Below the pieces are notes generated by a model. It searched no databases. It saw nothing but the letters and a program-made list of their open reading frames with translations, and was not told the origin of the DNA. A program made the position numbers and the translations under genes. DNA of 5,195 bases from JBCBSP01 sp964550935 (GTDB taxonomy: Bacteria > Pseudomonadota > Alphaproteobacteria > Caulobacterales > Maricaulaceae). The stretch is from assembly GCA_964550935.1 (NCBI GenBank), contig CAZKBB010000092.1, forward strand, positions 1-5,195, in the 5' to 3' direction. Position 1 is the first letter of the stretch. The number at the start of each line of letters is the position of its first letter. Shown here piece by piece: positions 4,957 through 5,195 of the stretch.

Positions 4957-5195
4957 CCGAGCCCGCATCCCGCTACGCTGAAGGCGTCGATGAAGCGAGC
5001 GTGCTCGAGCACGTGACCGCTGAAGAGTACGAGACGATCCTGTCAGAGCTCGGCCGCACGCCGAACCTTGTCGAGCTCGGCATCTTCTCGGTGATGTGGT
5101 CGGAGCATTGCTCCTACAAGTCCTCGCGCGTCCATCTGGCGAAATTCCCCACTAGCGGCGATCGCGTCGTCTACGGTCCCGGCGAGAATGCGGGC
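4953..5195 (+). CDS. purL: Phosphoribosylformylglycinamidine synthase subunit PurL, N-terminal part (cut by window end)
   Basis: These are the first 81 residues of the FGAM synthase catalytic subunit, which uses ATP and PurQ-derived ammonia to turn FGAR into FGAM. The diagnostic block LGIFSVMWSEHCSYKSSR lies at 42-59; its histidine (His52) corresponds to the catalytic His of short-type PurL. It is followed by the GPGENAG stretch at 75-81, where the window ends. The catalytic block so close to the N-terminus, with no PurS-like domain before it, identifies the short bacterial form (about 730 residues), in keeping with a separate purS. ATG 4953 overlaps the purQ stop by 4 nt and has a strong GGGAGG (4941-4946) 6 nt upstream. 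Confidence 0.96.
   Translation, partial: MTEPASRYAEGVDEASVLEHVTAEEYETILSELGRTPNLVELGIFSVMWSEHCSYKSSRVHLAKFPTSGDRVVYGPGENAG

Overview
This is a GC-rich (roughly two-thirds G+C), gene-dense stretch of housekeeping chromosome from an alphaproteobacterium. Three things point there. PurS, PurQ and a short-type PurL are separate genes behind purC. A bolA-like gene sits next to a CGFS monothiol glutaredoxin. A DUF1476 protein, the zeta inhibitor subunit of the alphaproteobacterial F1-ATPase, is present. Caulobacter/Maricaulis-like relatives would fit, but the genus cannot be named from this sequence. There are no tRNA, rRNA, CRISPR, phage or insertion-sequence features.

Layout. At 1-305 is the C-terminal half of rpsD (ribosomal protein S4), closed by a very clear intrinsic terminator at 340-373. 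Facing it on the minus strand is the bolA-grxD pair (1087-403), an iron-sulfur trafficking/sensing couple. Divergent from bolA is a plus-strand lipoprotein M28 metallopeptidase (1196-2187). All its catalytic motifs are recognisable, but a missing base near 1348 splits it into two frames. It converges on a minus-strand pair: the F1-ATPase zeta subunit (2936-2616) followed 3 nt later by a DCC/DUF393 thiol-disulfide protein (2612-2184). The stop codons of the M28 and DUF393 genes interlock on a single CTAG.

From 2937 to 3167 lies a divergent control region with a good promoter candidate on each strand. A 10-bp perfect inverted repeat would form a hairpin at the very 5' end of the purC message. 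From 3168 on comes the purine block purC-purS-[122-nt gap]-purQ-purL (purL cut by the window end). purC/purS and purQ/purL overlap by ATGA, so the gap between purS and purQ stands out. It holds a long bulged stem-loop and three of only six GANTC sites in the window. purQ itself has no visible Shine-Dalgarno.

How the genes work together: PurS, PurQ and PurL form the FGAM synthase complex (step 4 of purine synthesis) and PurC makes SAICAR (step 8). BolA and GrxD normally form a [2Fe-2S]-bridged heterodimer. I see no novel enzymatic or defence system here. The most interesting signals are regulatory (the purS-purQ element and the purC 5' hairpin), plus the frameshift in the M28 gene.
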